A DNA stretch of 64,000 bases. It comes from Aurantiochytrium sp. KH105 (Eukaryota; Sar; Bigyra; Thraustochytrida; Thraustochytriidae). The stretch is from NCBI GenBank assembly GCA_003116975.1, contig BGKB01000112.1:186001-250000 (forward strand). The letters run 5' to 3'. Below the pieces are notes generated by a model. That model ran no database searches and was not told where the DNA came from. It saw only the letters and a list, made by a program, of their open reading frames with translations. Position 1 is the stretch's first letter, and each line of letters begins with the position of its first letter. Below, in pieces: positions 9,917 through 21,300 of this stretch. The position numbers were made by a program, and so were the translations under genes.

Positions 9917-10822
9917 ATGGGGGCGGCGTGGTCGGCGGCGCAGGCGTGGGCCGCGCAGAGCCTGGGTCTGGGGAGCGCGGCGGGGCCCGGGGCGGCGGGG
10001 CAGATCGTGGGCCGGCATGGCGGCGAGGAGGAGGACGAGGAGGAGCGCGGGCTCGCGCAGTACAAAGACCCGGACTTCCACGCGCGGCTGCGCAAGGACT
10101 GGCCCGAAGACGGCGAGCAGCTGCACTCTGGCGGCTGGGCCATGACGAAGAAACTCATGGAGGACGTGGAGAGGTGGCTCGAGGAAAAGGCGATCGCCGC
10201 GCCCGATGCGCGACTTTTGGACCTGTGCTGCGGCGAAGGCTCGACGCCCATCTACTATGCCAAGGAGCGGGGCTGGGACAGCGTGGGCATCGACATTTCC
10301 GAGACTGCTATTGCCGCCGCTCGAGCGGCCGCGACAAAGGCAAATGTGCAGGACAAGGCCACTTTCGTGGTCGGGTCCGCCTTCAAGCTGCCTTTTCAAG
10401 CCGAGGCGTTCGACGTGATCTACGGCCAAGATCCGGACGCTCTTTCGCTTCCTCAGAGACCAGCCTGCTTCCGAGACTGCCTGAGGACGTTGCGCAGTGG
10501 TGGCATTTTGGCGTTCCATCACCACTGGATTCCTGGTCCTGGATGGGATGAAAGTACCCTGAAACAGTACTGCGCAGAGTCCGGATCAGATGAGGTTCAT
10601 GCCGATCAATACGTGCAAGACTTGGAAGCAGCAGGATTCCGGGTCGAGGTGGCCGAGAGTATCTCTGCTCTCGCCTCATCCCATCTGCATGGCCAACTGG
10701 AGCGGATGAAGGCGCGAGTGGCAAATGAAGGCGGAGTTGTTCAACCCTGGCTTGTCAAGACCTGTGAGTACATTGACAAGGGACACGCATTTGGCGTTCG
10801 CATTGTTGCGCGCAAACCTTGA
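9917..10822 (+). CDS. class I SAM-dependent methyltransferase
   Basis: 301 aa from the ATG at 9917. The frame is open for another 126 codons upstream, but that part is low-complexity. Residues 1-45 are Ala/Gly-rich, then acidic (EEEDEEERG). The catalytic core begins near 97. Motif I is LLDLCCGEGSTP (100-111), which binds SAM. The acidic residue after strand beta-2 is Asp126 in GIDISE. A post-motif block GSAFKLPF leads to DVIYGQDPDAL (166-176). The QD-x-x-A after beta-4 is reminiscent of glycine/sarcosine- and phosphoethanolamine-type N-methyltransferases. LRSGGILAFHHHW (192-204) is motif III. The substrate cannot be told from sequence. A small-molecule N-methyltransferase is the best guess. 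Confidence 0.85.
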   Translation: MGAAWSAAQAWAAQSLGLGSAAGPGAAGQIVGRHGGEEEDEEERGLAQYKDPDFHARLRKDWPEDGEQLHSGGWAMTKKLMEDVERWLEEKAIAAPDARLLDLCCGEGSTPIYYAKERGWDSVGIDISETAIAAARAAATKANVQDKATFVVGSAFKLPFQAEAFDVIYGQDPDALSLPQRPACFRDCLRTLRSGGILAFHHHWIPGPGWDESTLKQYCAESGSDEVHADQYVQDLEAAGFRVEVAESISALASSHLHGQLERMKARVANEGGVVQPWLVKTCEYIDKGHAFGVRIVARKP

Positions 10823-11084
10823 GCGATTTGAGCTGGCCTTTAGTAGCGATTACACGATCATTCGAAAGAGGAAGGAATAGATGAATTTCGAGCTCTTTTC
10901 CGCTGGTAAGGCGAATTCCACTCTTCTGTTTCGCAATCTCGCATGACCGCGCGAGGATGTTCAAGTAGAAGATAAGCAAATTTGGGCGCTGTTTTTGAGT
11001 TTTCAGCAGAGGGATTTTATGTGCTGATACTCGAGTTTGGCCGGCTGGCTATCTGACCCTCTCGGAAGACTCGAGGCTATGGGC
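10823..11084. other. intergenic, nothing recognised
   Basis: Short AT-richer spacer after the methyltransferase gene. It has no repeats or convincing frames. Confidence 0.5.
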
Positions 11085-11230
11085 GCCGCTTCTTGTGATG
11101 CGCGAGGCACATTTTGCTGCTCGCTCGCAAGGGAAAAGCTGATGTCTATTTTCGGCGTTGATGTCAATGCATCATTTTACGAGACGTTTTGCCCAAGATT
11201 TGGTTCCTACTATCGATCGTATTTTTCTCG
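11085..11230. repeat. array-flank repeat fragment, copy 0
   Basis: The segment from GCTGCTCGCTCGCAAGGGA through GATGTCAATGCATCA to GAGACGTTTTGCCCA recurs, diverged, at about 16640-16760 and 24170-24300. In those two places it is part of the 5'-flanking block of the VWA genes. Its presence here suggests that the array once extended further left. Confidence 0.65.
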
Positions 11231-11240
11231 GAAACAACAG

Positions 11241-11652
11241 TTGGGCCCTGGATTTACAATCACATGAAGCCGACGTCGACCAGTAGAAGTCGGCACTTCT
11301 TGAGGTGTGAAACTCTGCCGGGTGCCGACCAGTCCTTTCGATAACAAGAGAACATGAATTGAAACAGATTGACTTCAGGTTCCGAATGCCTTGTACTCGG
11401 TAACCTGAAGTTAAGTTGAAAAACCTGATGTCACGTTGAAAAGATTTGGGGGGGACATAAATGAAGTCCTTCGACATGACGACGATGCTTTGCGTCCATC
11501 CACATGTGCATAAGTAAACATTTCGCATGCCGCGAAGTTACAGGATGCTACTTCTTGAAGTCGGCGACTTCTCGCTTAGCATTTGAGATATTTGAAGTGC
11601 CGACTTCTACTCGTCAAAGTCGACTTCACGTGTTTGTAGACTCAGGGCCCAA
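11241..11652. mobile_element. MITE-like element with 59-bp terminal inverted repeats
   Basis: The left end (11241-11299) starts TTGGGCCCTG and runs to AGTAGAAGTCGGCACTTC. The right end (11594-11652) is its inverse and matches, without gaps, at 50 of 59 positions by my hand alignment. The internal 294 bp contain smaller inverted repeats (CTTCAGGTTCCGA / TCGGTAACCTGAAG; GAAGTCGGCGACTTC) and no coding frame. No clear target-site duplication was found. The element interrupts the array-flank repeat. This is the structure of a non-autonomous DNA transposon; the superfamily is not assignable. Confidence 0.6.
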
Positions 11653-11802
11653 GGGAAGTTTCTTTTTTACAATTCAAGGAACACAAGTCGCGACACGTTC
11701 GGCAAACGAAAAGCTGGAACTATCTTTGAAGTTTACAATGCTTGTGAACATGAGCTTGATTGTCAGAGGCTGGAATTAGACCTGTCTCTGAATTGCAGGG
11801 CA

Positions 11803-14643
11803 CTAGACGGCCTTGCAATTATCGTTCGCGCTACTGTAATAGACCAAAGAAGGAATCCGAAAGTCTTCGTCGATACAGGTCGCTTGCACGATTTCGTCGA
11901 TAGCATTTTGCAGATTGTTGAAGTCGGTCTGAATCTGCTGAATCGAAGGAGGCTGTCCTTCTTCGGGAGTGAAAAACGGACTCAGACAATACTCGAGGAA
12001 GTTCGAGTCCAAATTGTTGCCAATCCTGACAACAACCAGGTAAGCCTCTTGATCGTTGATGAGGTGCCAGGCCTGGTACTCTGTGCATGCAATGTCTTCC
12101 GGGTGTCGAGTGTTCTCATTTGTTCCGGGATCGGAGATTTCGTCGATTTCGTTGCAGTGAGTTCCCCAGTATCTGTTCGGATTTCCGTCCGTGAGGAGAA
12201 CAACGACCTTGACAGCATCCGAGCGTGGGCCTCCATCGTCTTCATCAAGAGCCATGATGTGGTTGGCGGCCTGCAATGCCTGTGGAGTGTTTGTGAAGCC
12301 GTCGCCGTCGTTGGACCCAGCAAAGGCATTCCAGTCGTTCTCGGTCGTCGCAGCCGCATCATTGAAGAAGAATGGGCTGCCTACATCGCCAGTTGAGCCA
12401 CTGCCGAATGGATTGGCGCTCGAGACTGTACCAGACACTCCGACGATGGAGTTTGTGAAGCGGAATCCCGCGAACCTTGTGTCCGCATTGGAGAACGTGT
12501 AAGCTTCGTGCACATTAAGCAGCAAGTCGTTGAGCTCGTCGGAGCCCTCAGCGCCATTCTGGTCGATCGAACCGCTGTTATCCACAACCCAGACAATATC
12601 GAGCTTCTTTTCCGGGCAGCTGAAAATTGGCGGATATGTAGGCTCGGGAGTTGGTTCGGTTGGCTCTGTCGTCGGTTCAGGCGTGGGCTCCGGTGTCGTG
12701 GGCTCGGGAGTTGGCTCAGGCGTGGGCGCATCCGTCGGGGCGTCGGTGGGCGCATCCGTGGGCGCATCCGTGGGCGCATCCGTGGGCGCATCCGTCGGGG
12801 CGTCGGTGGGCGCATCCGTCGGCGCATCCGTGGGCGCGTCGGTACAGATCTTCGATCCTGAGACCCATCTCGTCGATGAGACGGAGACTACATTTTTGAG
12901 CGCGCGCATGAGGTTGCACTGTGCGCCCGCGTTGGCATCCGAGTTGCCGCTTGCCGAACGAAAGCTCCAGTAGTTGCAATCCTCATTCGCCACACAAGCA
13001 GAGTGACACTGCTCGGGAAGTTGGACGCCGGGCTCATCGTCGTACGTGTAGATCCTGTCGGCGGCCTTGGCCTTGTAGATGACCTGCTCCATGTAACACC
13101 CCTCAATGTAATCGACCGGGCTCAGCGTGGGAAAGAGAGTCGGCGCATCCGTAGGTGCATCTGTCGGAAAGGGCGTCGGCTCCGCGGTGGTCGGAGAAGG
13201 CGTGTCTTCCTCGGGATTTGTCGGGCACTGGTCAGAAACAATGCTGTCGACCAGGGTCATCAAGCCAGCATAGTCATCCGCCTGGTACGTCTGAACCTCG
13301 GGTGTGACGGGGCTGTACAGGTTGTTGCCCTGGTCATCGCCGACACGAACCGCGACGTATGTGGCCGAAGTGTCCTGGATCATCTGCGCGTACATCTGTG
13401 TGCACTTCTTTGCGGCTACTTTGGGGTACTTGGCTTTCCTGTCATACCACTGGCACTCCTCCGGAAGACGGGCACGGATCCACTCGACATTGGGCACATC
13501 GTCGCCCACATGCACGACATAGGTGGGGCGATCGGCGCGATCGGCTGCTGCGTCGGCGGCGTCAGTGGCCTCGATCATGGCCAGCGTCGTCTTGAGCGCA
13601 AGCGGAGTGTTGGTGTTGCCCTCTTCGGAGTTGGGACGGGTCAAGGCACGAACGGCGTTCTCGAATGCAGTTTGCGTGGTATAGCGCAGGTTGCCGCTCT
13701 CGTCAAGAATGGTCAGCTCATCCGTGATTCCCGTCGAGTACTCGACGAGACCAAAGCGCGCACCGTCCTCGGCGCCGACCGTGAAGCGAGAAGCAAAGTC
13801 GAGCACGAAGTCGTACGCCTGCACGAGCTCCTCATCATCGATGGTAAACGAGGCGTCGACGACAAAGATGATGTCGACGCTGTCCTCGCATCCCTCGCCG
13901 CTTGTGATGTCGCACGCAAGATCGGCGACACCCTCGGCAATCGTGTTAGCGTTGGAGAGATCAGAGGGCATCTCCAGATAAGCTGCGAGGGCGTCCGTGC
14001 CAGCCTCAGGAACGAAGGCGTCGTCGCCGACAGGAACGTAGATGATCTTGATGTCCTCGTTGTCGACAGTGTTCTCGACTTGCTCAAGGAAGCAGGCTTG
14101 GATGGCCTCGTCGGAGAGATCTTTCTTTTTCGAAATGCTCGAGCAGATCTTGCCAACTCGAGGCTTGCTGTAGGAGGTCACATCAGCGTGGCCGTCGGAA
14201 AGGAGAACGATGAGCTCGGTTGCTCCCCTGGACTTCTTCTTGATGATCTTGTTGGTGGCGTAGTTGAGTGCGTACGGGATGTTGGTCTCAGTTTCCTCGT
14301 CATTCATGAGGTCAATGTGCTCATAAAGCTTTTTCTCATTCTTAATGCCAGTTAGAGGCTTCTTTTTGAAGACCGTGGAGCCAAAGCTGAGAGCAGTGAC
14401 GCGGTCCTTGGTAGCGGTCTTGCCGATGTCAAACTGATGGCCGATGGCCTTCGCGTAGCGCTTGATCTTGTTGAAGTTCTCGATGGACGCAGAGGCGTCA
14501 AGCATGAGGACCACGTCGTACGGCGCACACTCCTCGGAAGGGCCGGCGCCGTACTGCTCGACCGCGCCTCGCACGGTGACGGCGAGGCTCGCCACCATGG
14601 CGGCCACGGCCGCGCGCCACATGACGCCGCGCATTCTTGTCAT
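11803..14643 (-). CDS. secreted triple-VWA/PAN protein, array copy A
   Basis: 946 aa. The N-terminus ([20 protein letters not shown]) is a signal peptide; ATGs at codons 1, 4 and 8 are all possible starts. VWA-1 is about 43-245 with MIDAS DASAS (49-53), TNIP and LLSDG. VWA-2 is about 256-473 with DASFT (263-267), TNTP and HVGDD. A PAN/Apple-like domain is about 516-600, with paired Cys in [19 protein letters not shown] then EPTP stalk is about 601-680. VWA-3 runs from about 690 to near the C-terminus, with a perfect DNSGS, TNTP and LLTDG. All three VWA domains keep metal-binding residues, so metal-dependent protein or glycan binding is likely. Known families with this mix are extracellular matrix or adhesion proteins. 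No membrane anchor is seen, so it is probably secreted. Function in adhesion is inference. Confidence 0.9.
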   Translation of the reverse strand: MTRMRGVMWRAAVAAMVASLAVTVRGAVEQYGAGPSEECAPYDVVLMLDASASIENFNKIKRYAKAIGHQFDIGKTATKDRVTALSFGSTVFKKKPLTGIKNEKKLYEHIDLMNDEETETNIPYALNYATNKIIKKKSRGATELIVLLSDGHADVTSYSKPRVGKICSSISKKKDLSDEAIQACFLEQVENTVDNEDIKIIYVPVGDDAFVPEAGTDALAAYLEMPSDLSNANTIAEGVADLACDITSGEGCEDSVDIIFVVDASFTIDDEELVQAYDFVLDFASRFTVGAEDGARFGLVEYSTGITDELTILDESGNLRYTTQTAFENAVRALTRPNSEEGNTNTPLALKTTLAMIEATDAADAAADRADRPTYVVHVGDDVPNVEWIRARLPEECQWYDRKAKYPKVAAKKCTQMYAQMIQDTSATYVAVRVGDDQGNNLYSPVTPEVQTYQADDYAGLMTLVDSIVSDQCPTNPEEDTPSPTTAEPTPFPTDAPTDAPTLFPTLSPVDYIEGCYMEQVIYKAKAADRIYTYDDEPGVQLPEQCHSACVANEDCNYWSFRSASGNSDANAGAQCNLMRALKNVVSVSSTRWVSGSKICTDAPTDAPTDAPTDAPTDAPTDAPTDAPTDAPTDAPTDAPTPEPTPEPTTPEPTPEPTTEPTEPTPEPTYPPIFSCPEKKLDIVWVVDNSGSIDQNGAEGSDELNDLLLNVHEAYTFSNADTRFAGFRFTNSIVGVSGTVSSANPFGSGSTGDVGSPFFFNDAAATTENDWNAFAGSNDGDGFTNTPQALQAANHIMALDEDDGGPRSDAVKVVVLLTDGNPNRYWGTHCNEIDEISDPGTNENTRHPEDIACTEYQAWHLINDQEAYLVVVRIGNNLDSNFLEYCLSPFFTPEEGQPPSIQQIQTDFNNLQNAIDEIVQATCIDEDFRIPSLVYYSSANDNCKAV

Positions 14644-17090
14644 AGTAGTAGTAGTGGGCCAACTGACTTTATCGGTTTCCTTATCTCGGGACTCGAAGTT
14701 CCGGGTTTGCTTGTCGAGCTGGCTTCATGCAACCTGCGTGGCTGCCAGTCTGCCTGCTTTACTTCCCTGCCTAGCCTGTGTCTGTATAGGTTGCTTCTGG
14801 CTGATGCTGCCCGCTCCTTCCTGTCCCGTGCGTGCTTCCTTCCAGGTACGAGTTCTGAGGACGCGCCAGCAGTTTGGAAGTTTACGGGATTGTAAGGACA
14901 AGTGCTCCCGCTATTCATTTTTTTTCAACTCCTACTATACTTGCTAGGCCCAGACCGTAATGCATTTAGGTAGTTCTGTTTCTCATCGACGTACATTCCC
15001 TGCTTCAGCTATCTTCTGTCACGCCCTCCTGGCTCTTACGGGCCTGGCCGCTGGCCGGCCTGCTTTCAGCGCCCGCTCTTCGGTCTGTAGATCCGAGTAC
15101 ACGACGCGGAGTCGCCCCTGCAGCGGCCAGGAGCCCACTACCGTAGCTGGCGCAGCCTTCGAGCTATACAGAACCAGCTATTCAAGCAGGCCCGCTCCGG
15201 TTGTCTTGCCGCCAATCGTTCGCCCCCCTTCCCTCGACATTGGCGCGGCCATAGGAACTGAAACTCTTGGTACGATGGCAAGGCAATGAAGTAGGGGTCT
15301 TACTGTTAGTGCGCGCGCGCCGCTTTGATCGAAGGCTCCTTGTGCCTCAGCCCTGCGCTGCACGTCATCTCGTCCCGTCCCGTCTCGTCTCGTCTCGTCT
15401 CGTGTTGTCTCGTCTCCTCTCCTCTCCTCACCTCTCTTCTTGTCTCGTCTCTACTCGTTGCGTCATGTCTCGTTGCGTCTCGTCATGTCTCGTTGCGTCT
15501 CGTTGCGTCGTCTGCTGGCCGCGTCCCGCCCTCGCCCGAGCCTCGAGCGAGTCGGCCCGCCCGTGCCGCTCGCTCTTCTCGGGACGCGAGGGACATCCCC
15601 GTCCCGGCGGGGTGTGTCCGCCCCGCGGTTTTGCGGAGCGCAGACGCAGCGCAGCCGTGGCCACGGACACATACTACACACACAGACACAGATACAGACA
15701 CATACACACAGACAGACATACGCACTGTAGTTCTTCGGTCAGTGACCATGGTGACTGACTGTGAAGTGCGATGCCTCCGCCAGGCCTGTCCGCGCCGCGC
15801 AGCAAGGCCGCTCCGCCCGGGGAATGAGAAAGAATAAACGGCGCGGCGCGCGCCCGTCGTCGAGGCGCGCCACTGGAGCCGCGGCCAATAATGAGGCAGG
15901 CAACTGCATGGAGCGAGCTCATCGCCGGCGGCTGGCCACCAAAAGCTCGCGAGCTAGCTGTATGCTGCAAGCTGGCCTTGGCGTGCCCGTCCGGGCGCGT
16001 CGGCTAACTGCGGGCCGCTGTGGTTGTCCCACCCCTCAAGTGCCTGCCCCTCAAAACAATTCTCTTCGTCGCCGAGCACGTGCTGCGCTGCGGCCAGCGG
16101 CTTGGGCTGCGTTGCTGGCGCGCGCGCCTGTGCCGCCGCCAGCAGCAGCTGCAGCTGACAGTCAGCTGTTGCGGCGCTGCGGCTCTTCCTGGCACCGTGA
16201 CCGCTGGCGCCGGGACTGGCTGCCCGCCCGGGCCGCGGTTCGGCGGTGCGGTCCGTATGGTGGAGAGCTGGAGAGGCGGCGCGGAGGCTCAGAGGTAGGT
16301 GGCCGTGGTCTCGGACAGTCCATTCTCTGGGACAAGATGCGGCAGCGACCATTGCGACCAGCGCGCGGTCACGGCGCGAAAGCGGGTGAGGGACTGCACC
16401 GCGGCGTGAGACGAGACAAGAGACGAGACGGCAGGAGGCAAAAGCCATTGCAGTGATGACAAGCGGCTGAAGTGGCAAGCGGTAGGACTCGAGCGCGAGA
16501 TCAGAATCTGGAACAAGATTACCAGATGAGAGACAAGTTGGGGATTGCGGCTAAGGTGCCGAGGTGAAACACCTTCGCTCGGAAATTGGCCGGGAATATG
16601 ACCCTCGTTAGGAATAAAAGGCTGTGAGTGCAGCTTTTGGTGTCCCACGGTGCACATTGTGCTGCTCGCTCGCTAGGGAAAAACCGGTGTCAATTTTCGG
16701 CACCGATGTCAATGCGTCAATCTACAAGACGCTGGTCCCTACTCTCGTGTTGGATCATACTTCAGAAGTCGCCATTCCCAAAGATCTGATGTGAAGGGAA
16801 TCTACTCTAGAACGTCAGAGCTCCGATAGAGCCAACGACAAAAACGATATGGGAACAGCGAATCCCGGGTAGGACCCGCGCCGTGGTATCGCGCGGAGCT
16901 CAGAACTAGCACAATGCCGAGCCGTAAAGTCCGCGCCGGAGCCTGACCCGCTCCCAAGCTACTTTTTCGTTTCATGCTAGCCGGACGAAGCGAACTTTCT
17001 CTTTCGTGTAGGGAAAACAATTTCATATCTTCATTCGCTTACTGTTTGAGGGAATTACCTCCACCTGCATCGATAGTATTAAGATATTAT
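14644..17090. repeat. 5'-flanking duplicated block, copy 1
   Basis: Non-coding. It is collinear with 21832-24820: TTATCGGTTTCCTTATCTCG at the gene end, a degenerate CGTCT/TCTCG tract (about 15376-15520), a CACA/GACA tract (about 15672-15725), a GC-rich middle and the array-flank repeat at about 16640-16760. The promoter of copy A must lie at its left end, but no clear TATA box was identified. Open frames here are Arg-rich artefacts. Confidence 0.75.
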
Positions 17091-17099
17091 CGCATGGAG

Positions 17100-17515
17100 A
17101 AAAACCTGTAAGTGAAAGTAGGACATGTACGACAAATGCAATGCTGGTGATATATTTGATCATTGCAATACTTGTGAGCATGAGATTGATTGTCAGGCGC
17201 TCGCATTAGGCCTATCTCTAAGTTTCAGTTCATTCGACCGCCTTGCACTCAGCGTTCTCGTTGCTGTGCTAGATGGGTAGGGGATACTGATAGTCCTCGT
17301 CGATACAGGACGCTCGCACAATTTCGCGAATAACATTTTGCAAATTGATTCAAGTCGGTCTCAATCTGCTGCTGGAGCGAAAGAGGCTGGCTATTCGGAG
17401 GAGTTACATTCTGCTGCAGAAAATTATTCTAAAAGTTGAAGTCTAAGTTGTTGTAAATTATGACAACAACCAGGTACGCATCTTGATTGTTGATAAAGGT
17501 ATACCTCATTGATCC
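17100..17515 (-). pseudogene. relic of a VWA/PAN gene 3' end (VWA-3 part)
   Basis: The sequence aligns by eye with the last ~330 bp of copy A plus ~75 bp of its 3' flank. Shared segments include TTGATTGTCAG, CGACCGCCTTGCA, CTCGTCGATACAGG, TTGCAAATTG...AGTCGGTCT.AATCTGCTG and TGACAACAACCAGGTA. Small insertions and deletions break the frame and the rest of the gene is absent. It is a truncated, decayed copy. Confidence 0.65.
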
Positions 17516-18384
17516 ACAATAATGAAGTGGACATTCCCAAAGACCTGATGCCAGGCGGGAAATTGCTATGAGAGTGGTAAACACTCGACGACAAACGTCG
17601 GAAGGACACGTCGCAAGAACATTTTGTCGCGCGCGCGTGCACAACACGCCGCGCATGATTGGTATGAACGCCCAAAATAACCTTAGTACAGTCATTGACC
17701 TACATAGCAGAAGTGGACCAGGGTCACGACCCTGGCACCACTGAGCCGAATAGACCTGGCAGCGACCAAACCCGATGCCAGAAGCCGGCAGAACCGAAAC
17801 CCACCAGAATATTGAACTGCACCAAAGCTTTCTCCGAGCAGCAGCGTGAGAAGCAAACAAACTACTTTTCCGTTTCGTGCTAGCCACGGAACGGAATTTC
17901 TTTTACGTATATTGAAATCAACTTCTTCTTTCTACTCTTTTAGACCTCCAAGGAATCCCCGTCAACAAACCTCAACAAGAAGATAAGGCTAGGAGGACCT
18001 CGGACCTTGAGCTTGGGAAGACTCATATTGGTAGAGAGACCACGTGTGCGAGCAAGCGAGTGTATGCTTCCGCTCTCCTCTTTCCGAATTTCAAAAGAAG
18101 AGACACCTACTGCATTTTCGAAAGAGTATCCCAAGCACACGGGTGAGGGCTTACCGCATACGACAGAGCGGAGATAAGTGGACGATATCCTCGCTCTTAC
18201 CCTTTCGAGATCGGTTTCGCAAAATCTGACCAGAAGGATAGCTCCTCCTCTTCTATAATGCAGTCCCTCAAATTAGATATCTTCAGCAGTACCTTGCAGA
18301 TGCTGAAAGCACAACAAAAATTGCAAGATGCGGTCGGTGGGGCTAATTCAGACCTCTAGGCCTGCCTGGGAAAATTGCTTGATT
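17516..18384. other. array spacer 1, decayed flank repeats
   Basis: No gene. Parts resemble 24310-24800 (AGAAGCCGGCAGA, TTCTCCGAGCAGCAGCGT, AACTTCTTCTTTC) and 25564-25750 (CTTCCGCTCTCCTCTTT, AGAAGAGAC.CCTACT). It is therefore built from further decayed copies of the unit. Confidence 0.6.
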
Positions 18385-21300
18385 TTAATCGTCGTAGGCC
18401 TTGCAGTGAGCATTCTGAGTATTGTAAGTGACCTCAAGGGGAGTTCGATGGGCATCGTCGATACAGGTCGCTTGCACAATTTCATCAATCGCATTTTGCA
18501 GGTTAGCAAAGTTGGTCTGAATCTGCTGAATCGAAAGTGGTTGATCATTCGGAGGATTTTCGTTCTGTCGTAGACAGTACTCGAGGAAGTTCGAGTCCAG
18601 ATTGTTGCCAATTCTGACAACAACCAGGTACGCGTCTAGATCGTTGACGAGACGCAAAGCCTGGTACTCTGTGCACGCGACGTCTTCTTTGCCCCGGTTG
18701 TTTTCATTCGTACCCGGATCGGTGATTTCTGTGATCTCATTGCATTCAGTGCCCCAGTACCTGTTCGGGTTTCCGTCTGTGAGGAGAACGACAACCTTGA
18801 TGGCATCCGAGCGCGGGCCTCCATCTGCTACACTTAGACCCAAAATGTAGTTGGCAGCCTGCAACGCCTGTGGCGTGTTTGTGAAGCCGTTTCCGTCGTT
18901 GGACGTACCAAAGTCATCCCAATCGTTCTCAGTTGTCGCAGCCGCGTCGTTGAAGAAGAATGGGCTGCCTGTAGCGCCAGTTGAGCCACTGCCGAATGGA
19001 TTGGCGCTCGAGACTGTACCGGACACTCCAACAATGGAGTTTGTGAAGCGGAATCCCGCGAACCTTGTATTGGTATTGGTGAAAGTGTACGCTTCGTGTA
19101 CACGAGGAAGTAAGGTATTGAGCTCATCGGAGCCCTCGGCGCCATTCTGGTCGATCGAACCGCTGTTATCCACAACCCAGACAATGTCGAGCTTCTTTTC
19201 AGGGCAGCTGAAAACGGGCGAAAATGTGGGCGAAGGCGTAGGATCCGGAGTTGGCGCGTCAGTGGGTGCCGGAGTTGGCGCAGGAGTTGGCGCGTCCGTG
19301 GGCGCGTCCGTGGGTGCTGGGGTTGGCGCGTCCGTGGGCGTCGGAGTAGGAGCAGGCGTAGGTGCCGGAGTAGGAGCAGGCGTGGGTGTTGGGGTTGGCG
19401 CATCCGTGGGCGCTGGGGTTGGCGCGTCCGTGGGTGCTGGGGTTGGCGCGTCCGTAGGCGCCGGGGTTGGCGCGTCCGTGGGCGTCGGAGTAGGAGCAGG
19501 CGTAGGTGCCGGAGTAGGAGCAGGCGTGGGCGCTGGGGTTGGCGCGTCCGTGGGCGCTGGGGTTGGCGCGTCCGTGGGCGCCGAAGTTGGCGCAGGCGAG
19601 GGTGCCGGAGTAGGAGCAGGTGTAGGTGCTGGAGTTGGCGCCGGAGTAGGAGCAGGCGTGGGAGCGGGAGTCGGAGCGTCTGTGGGTGCTGCTGTGGGCA
19701 TGTCTGTGCAAATCTTAGGACCCGAGATCCATTGACCTGCAGTCTTGGCTTCACCAATCTCCGCAATCAGCTCGCACCTCGAGTTTGTCGTGCGATAAGC
19801 CCAGTAGTTGCACTCATCGTTCTCCACGCACTGAGAATGACATTCCTCCTCCGAGGTCACAGTAGGTCTTTCGAGCACAGTGGGGTTCTTGTACCTCTTA
19901 CCCTCCACGTAGCAGCCGGGGATCTCAACGACAGGAGCCAAAGTCGGCGACAGTGTTGGCGCTTCCGTGGGCGCATCTGTGGGCGCATCCGTTGGGGCGT
20001 CGGTGGGCGCATCCGTCGGCGCATCCGTGGGCGCGTCGGTACAGATCTTCGATCCTGAGACCCACCTCGTAGATGAGACGGAGACTGCATCGTTGAGCGC
20101 GCGCATGAGGTTGCACTGCGCGCCCGCGTTGGCATCCGAGTTGCCGCTTGCCGAACGAAAGCTCCAGTAGTTGCAATCCTCATTCGCCACACAAGCAGAG
20201 TGACACTGCTCGGGAAGTTGGACGCCGGGCTCATCGTCGTATGTGTAGATCCTGTCGGCGGCCTTGGCCTTGTAGATGACCTGCTCCATGTAACACCCCT
20301 CAATGTAATCGACCGGGCTCAGCGTGGGAAAGAGAGTCGGCGCATCCGTAGGTGCATCTGTCGGCGAGGATGTCGGCTCCGCGGTGGTCGGAGAAGGCGT
20401 GTCTTCCTCGGGATTTGTCGGGCACTGGTCAGAAACAATGCTGTCGACCAGGGTCATCAAGCCAGCATAGTCATCCGCCTGGTACGTCTGAACCTCGGGT
20501 GTGACGGGGCTGTACAGGTTGTTGCCCTGGTCATCGCCGACACGAACCGCGACGTATGTGGCCGAAGTGTCCTGGATCATCTGCGCGTACATCTGTGTGC
20601 ACTTCTTCGCGGCCTTTCTGGGGTACTTGGCTTTCTTGTCATACCACTGGCACTCCTCCGGAAGACGGGCAACGTTCCACTCGACATTGGGCACATCGTC
20701 ACCCACATGCACGACATAGGTGGGGCGATCGGCGCGACCGGCTGCTGCGTCGGCGGCGTCAGTGGCCTCGATCATGGCCAGCGTCGTCTTGAGCGCAAGC
20801 GGAGTGTTGGTGTTGCCCTCTTCGGAGTTGGGACGGGTCAAGGCACGAACGGCGTTTTCGAATGCAGTTTGCGTGGTATAGCGCAGGTTGCCGCTCTCGT
20901 CAAGAATGGTCAGCTCATCCGTGATTCCCGTCGAGTACTCGACGAGACCAAAGCGCGCACCGTCCTCGGCGCCGACCGTGAAGCGAGAAGCAAAGTCGAG
21001 CACAAAGTCGTACGCCTGCACGAGCTCCTCATCATCGATGGTAAACGAGGCGTCGACGACAAAGATGATGTCGACGCTGTCCTCGCATCCGGCGCCGCTT
21101 GTGATGTCGCACGCAAGATCGGCGACACCCTCGGCAATCGTGTTAGCGTTGGAGAGATCAGAGGGCATCTCCAGAAAAGCTGCAAGGGCATCCGTGCCGG
21201 ACTCGGGAACGAAGGCGTCGTCGCCGACAGGAACGTAGATGATCTTGATGCCCTCGTTGTCGACAGTGTTCTCGACTTGCTCAAGGAAGCAGGCTTGGAT

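Noticed and set aside
13003-14355. 450-codon frames antisense to VWA genes (also 20200-21552 and 27180-29042)
   Set aside because: They repeat in all three array copies only because the sense genes do. No signal peptide, domain or motif is present.
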